A program made the translations under genes and the position numbers. Positions 61,450-64,000 of a stretch of 64,000 bases of DNA are shown here, in pieces. The DNA lies in NCBI GenBank assembly GCA_001771575.1, contig MEUD01000001.1, positions 541,277 to 605,276 on the forward strand, given 5' to 3'. The notes below the pieces were generated by a model. That model did not search any database, had not been told where the DNA came from, and was given only the letters and a program-made list of their open reading frames with translations. Each line of letters begins with the position of its first letter. Positions within the stretch are counted from its first letter, which is position 1. Origin of the DNA: a candidate division WOR-1 bacterium RIFOXYB2_FULL_45_9 (GTDB lineage: Bacteria; Margulisbacteria; WOR-1; O2-12-FULL-45-9; XYB2-FULL-48-7).

Positions 61450-62325
61450 ATGGCAAACAAGCTAAAATTGGGTCTTCCAAAAGGGAGCCTGCAAGAATCG
61501 ACATTCGAACTTTTTCGTAAAGCGGGTTGGAATATCAAGGGATCTTCCCGTTCTTACTATCCAAACATTGACGATGACGAGATCGAGATCATGCTGATCA
61601 GGGCGCAGGAGATGGCCCGCTACATTGAAGACAAGGTCCTGGACGCGGGATTGACCGGTACCGATTGGGTGATGGAATCGGGATGCAAAGTAAAAAAAGT
61701 GGCCGACCTGGTTTACGCCAAACAAGGGATGCGCAAGGTCCGCTGGGTCCTGGCAGTGCCGGAAAACAGCAAGATCAAAAGCGTCAAAGACCTTAAGGGA
61801 AAAAGGATCGCCACCGAGCTGGTCAACGTCGCCAAAAAATACCTTAAAGAAAACAAAGTGACCGCCGACGTTGAATTCTCCTGGGGGGCGACCGAAGCCA
61901 AGCCCCCGGTTCTGGCCGACGCGATTATCGAATTGACCGAGACCGGTTCGTCGCTCAAGGCCAACCACCTCAAGATCATCGACACCGTTTTGGAATCAAA
62001 CACGGTCGTTATCTCCAACCAGGAGTGCCTGGATGACCCGTGGAAAAAAGAGAAACTTGATAACCTGATCCTTCTGCTCAAAGGGGCGCTGACCGCCGAA
62101 AGCAAGGTCGGGCTAAAGATGAACGTCATCAAGAGCAGACTGCGGACGATCCTCTCCATCCTCCCCGCCCTGCAAACCCCAACGGTGGCGGAACTCTCGG
62201 ACCCCGACTGGGTCGACGTCGACACCATTTTGGACGAAAGCGTCATGCGGGATTTGATCCCCAAACTGAAAAAAGCGGGGGCTAAGGGGATTGTCGAATA
62301 TCCGTTGAACAAAGTTATTTATTGA
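61450..62325 (+). CDS. hisG: ATP phosphoribosyltransferase, long form
   Basis: A 291-residue HisG of the long type. [20 protein letters not shown] (after MANKL) is the N-terminal signature, [20 protein letters not shown] and [11 protein letters not shown] are the phosphoribosyl-binding parts, and about 75 C-terminal residues ([20 protein letters not shown]) form the ACT-like regulatory domain. It catalyses and senses the first step of histidine synthesis. ATG 61450 follows GAGGTG. No other his gene is in the window. It ends 7 bases inside the convergent acyl carrier protein gene. Confidence 0.93.
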   Translation: MANKLKLGLPKGSLQESTFELFRKAGWNIKGSSRSYYPNIDDDEIEIMLIRAQEMARYIEDKVLDAGLTGTDWVMESGCKVKKVADLVYAKQGMRKVRWVLAVPENSKIKSVKDLKGKRIATELVNVAKKYLKENKVTADVEFSWGATEAKPPVLADAIIELTETGSSLKANHLKIIDTVLESNTVVISNQECLDDPWKKEKLDNLILLLKGALTAESKVGLKMNVIKSRLRTILSILPALQTPTVAELSDPDWVDVDTILDESVMRDLIPKLKKAGAKGIVEYPLNKVIY

Positions 62326-62618
62326 TCCCTTCTGTCTTCGCTCCGCTCAGACATCTCCCCCTTAGTAAGGGGGAGATTGAGAGGGGGTTTTAGCAGTTCT
62401 TCCACCAAATCAACTATATCTTTTACGGTCGAGATGCTTTCCAAGCGGGCTTCGGGAATATCCAGCTGGTATTTTTTGTCCAGAGCGGCAAAGATCTCAA
62501 CTCCCAACAACGAATCTACCCCCAGATCCTGAAAAATATCGGTCTCAAGTCTTACCTTTTCTTGCGGGACTTTGATCACTTTGGCGATCAAAGCGACGAT
62601 CTCTTGTTCATTTCCCAT
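62319..62618 (-). CDS. Acyl carrier protein with a repeat-derived C-terminal tail
   Basis: A 99-residue protein. Residues 1-77 are a normal acyl carrier protein; [20 protein letters not shown] contains the phosphopantetheine Ser36. From about 78 on ([20 protein letters not shown]) it is unlike any carrier and is encoded by a palindromic repeat. It overlaps the acyl-AMP ligase gene by 11 bases, so the ligase probably loads this carrier. Confidence 0.85.
   Translation of the reverse strand: MGNEQEIVALIAKVIKVPQEKVRLETDIFQDLGVDSLLGVEIFAALDKKYQLDIPEARLESISTVKDIVDLVEELLKPPLNLPLTKGEMSERSEDRRDQ
62332..62400. repeat. Palindromic repeat at the end of the acyl carrier protein gene
   Basis: ATCTCCCCCTTA-G-TAAGGGGGAGAT (62353-62377) has perfect 12-base arms, followed by GAGAGGGGGTTTT. 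The sequence translates as NLPLTKGE, a string I remember as a frequent tail on unrelated proteins where mobile palindromic repeats have moved in. It also lies 28 bases after the hisG stop codon. Confidence 0.6.
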
Positions 62619-64000
62619 CGGCCAGCTCCTTTTTCACCGCCAATCTTTTGATCTTGAGCAGTCTGGTCTTGGGAAGCTCGCGGCGGCGAATGACCAGGTT
62701 GACCCGCTTAAATTCGGCCAGTTGCTTATTGAGCTCATGGACCTGCCGGTTGATCTCCGCGTCGCTGACCCCCTCTTTGGGGACCACCACCGCCACAACC
62801 TTTTCGGTCCCCCGGCGGATCCCTTCGCCGATCTTTTCCCCGATCACAGCGCTTTCGGCGACTCCAGGGAGTTTGTTCAAACGCTCTTCGATCTCTTCCG
62901 GATAAACGTTGACCCCCGAGCCGGTGACGATTATCTCTTTGATCCGTCCGGTAATAAAGAGGAATCCATCCTCGTCAAGATAACCGACATCGCCGGTCTT
63001 GAGCCATTTATCTTTCATCACTTCAGACGTCAGATCGGGACGCTGGTAGTAGCCTCGCATCACGTTGGGGCCGGAGACCAATATCTCCCCCGGACCGTCG
63101 CTGTTGGCAATCATCACCTTGACCCCGGGGAGGATCTGACCGACCGAACCGAGCCGGTTGGCGGTCAAACGGTTCACCGCGACGATCGGCGACGTTTCGG
63201 TCAAGCCGTAACCCTGCAGAACGGTAAAGCCAAGGAGGGAATATTTATGGACCAGGTCGGGACTGATCGCCGCACCGCCGGAAGCAAAAAAGCGGACCTT
63301 ACCACCGAACTTCTTGTGGACCATGCGGAAAAGATACCTGCCGATATTTACCCCGATCACATCGACAAAAAAGGCCGACAGGCTCAAGAGAAGATCAAAA
63401 AGCTTCTTCTTCCCGCTCTCTTCGGCCTGGCGCATGATCCCTTCAAAAATGATCTGGTAAAGCATCGGGACGCCGCACATGATCGTCACCCCGGTCTCCT
63501 GCATGATCCTGACCAGGACGTTTGATTTGAGGCTGTCGGTATAGGTGATACAGCTTCCGCGGCAGAATGGGGCCAAAAATCCGGCGGTCGTCTCAAACGT
63601 GTGCGAAAGCGGGAGGACCGACAGCATGTTGTCGCCGGGCCCGATCTTAAAAAGCGAAGCGACCGCGTCAGCATTGGAGGTCAGGTTCCGATGGGTCAGG
63701 ACGATCCCTTTTGGACTGCCGGTCGTTCCGGAGGTGTAGACGATCGAAGCGATATCGTCACCATTGATCTCCGGCCGGTCGAATTTGGCCGGCTCCGGCA
63801 GGGTCGCGAAGCGCTCCATTAAGAGAATGTGGAGGCCGGCAAAAACCCCCTGATGGCTGGCGGAAATCTTTTGGGAGATGATCGCCGCTTTGGGCCGGCA
63901 ATCGGCCAGGAGAGGAGCGATATCTTCGACCCGCAGGGCGGAATCAAGCGGAACAGCGACCGCGCCTAAAGTGGCAACCGCCAAATAAGCGAGCGGCCAT
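62608..64000 (-). CDS. Acyl-AMP ligase / long-chain acyl-CoA synthetase, 5' end outside window
   Basis: The frame is open to the right edge; 464 codons are seen. The A3 core is SIVYTSGTTGSPKGIVLTH near 70-88 of the visible part, VLQGYGLTETSPIVAVN near 255 is A5, WLKTGDVGYLDEDGFLFITG near 340 is A7, and GSGVNVYPEEIEERL near 370 and the C-terminal Lys (PKTRLLKIKRLAVKKEL) complete the adenylating fold. The residues before TSGTTG (WPLAYLAVATLGAVAVPLD) match the usual N-terminal part, so only about 50-80 residues are missing. It activates an acyl group, probably for the carrier protein encoded next. Confidence 0.9.
   Translation of the reverse strand, partial: WPLAYLAVATLGAVAVPLDSALRVEDIAPLLADCRPKAAIISQKISASHQGVFAGLHILLMERFATLPEPAKFDRPEINGDDIASIVYTSGTTGSPKGIVLTHRNLTSNADAVASLFKIGPGDNMLSVLPLSHTFETTAGFLAPFCRGSCITYTDSLKSNVLVRIMQETGVTIMCGVPMLYQIIFEGIMRQAEESGKKKLFDLLLSLSAFFVDVIGVNIGRYLFRMVHKKFGGKVRFFASGGAAISPDLVHKYSLLGFTVLQGYGLTETSPIVAVNRLTANRLGSVGQILPGVKVMIANSDGPGEILVSGPNVMRGYYQRPDLTSEVMKDKWLKTGDVGYLDEDGFLFITGRIKEIIVTGSGVNVYPEEIEERLNKLPGVAESAVIGEKIGEGIRRGTEKVVAVVVPKEGVSDAEINRQVHELNKQLAEFKRVNLVIRRRELPKTRLLKIKRLAVKKELADGK

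Noticed and set aside
62572-63525. 317-codon open frame on the plus strand
   Set aside because: It is antisense to the acyl-AMP ligase, which has all adenylation motifs.

Overview
The window is a gene-dense (about 50% GC by eye) stretch of a bacterial chromosome with the standard code. The cell is a diderm: there are flagellar L- and P-ring proteins, a Wza-type export lipoprotein/porin candidate, TolC, an RND pump and a patatin fused to an outer-membrane barrel. A redox Rrf2 regulator next to an NrdD-type glycyl-radical domain hints at an anaerobic life. The phylum cannot be fixed from sequence reading alone; an uncultivated diderm lineage such as Margulisbacteria/WOR-1 would fit, but this is a weak inference.

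Layout. (1) 1-15.9 kb, minus strand: one operon of 17 genes for a pseudaminic-acid-type nine-carbon sugar and a glycan carrying it (pseB, pseC, SpsF/PseF-like CTP transferase, PseH-like acetyltransferase, pseI, Wzx-type flippase, glycosyltransferase, methyltransferase), with extra tailoring genes (radical SAM, Gfo/Idh dehydrogenase, GSA-type aminotransferase, TIM-barrel isomerase) and, at the far end, a sugar-phosphate cyclase (AroB family), a second CMP-sugar synthetase and an SDR. No PseG hydrolase is visible. The first gene is a small BldC/excisionase-like regulator behind a perfect TTGACA-N17-TATACT promoter and an array of 10-bp-phased direct repeats. (2) 15.9-22.5 kb: Wza/Wzz/FAD-oxidase operon, two divergent membrane proteins and a GT4 glycosyltransferase. 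(3) 22.5-31.6 kb: four tRNAs (Thr, Thr, Phe, Lys), three secreted or anchored proteins, and a housekeeping operon recG-rsmD-coaD-(ATPase-like)-rph-rmlA-rmlB; rpmB is divergent. (4) 31.6-42.3 kb: one minus-strand flagellar operon flgF-flgG-flgA-flgH-flgI-flgJ-fliA-flgB-flgC-fliE-fliF-fliG(short)-fliH-fliI-fliJ. It encodes the MS ring, rod, P/L rings and soluble export ATPase complex, but FliG lacks its torque domain, and no hook, filament, export gate, FliM/N or stator gene is present here. (5) 42.3-43.8 kb: an amidotransferase and a two-gene unit of an Fe-S Rrf2 repressor with a 98-residue NrdD C-terminal-domain protein, with an operator and a terminator. (6) 43.8-52.1 kb: a MarR-controlled RND-TolC efflux operon with a hydrolase and two secreted proteins. 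(7) 52.2-64 kb: DUF374 acyltransferase-like protein, radical SAM protein, class III adenylate cyclase, DUF3108-like protein plus patatin-barrel pair, LEA-2 lipoprotein, Crp/Fnr regulator, tRNA-Glu, solitary hisG, acyl carrier protein and an acyl-AMP ligase that runs off the window.

A recurring property is that many first genes of operons have a good -10 (often with TTGACA at 17 bp) placed only 6-12 bases before the start codon and no Shine-Dalgarno sequence, which predicts leaderless or near-leaderless mRNAs, while genes inside operons have clear AGGAGG-type sites. Several promoters also carry palindromes or direct repeats that look like operators.
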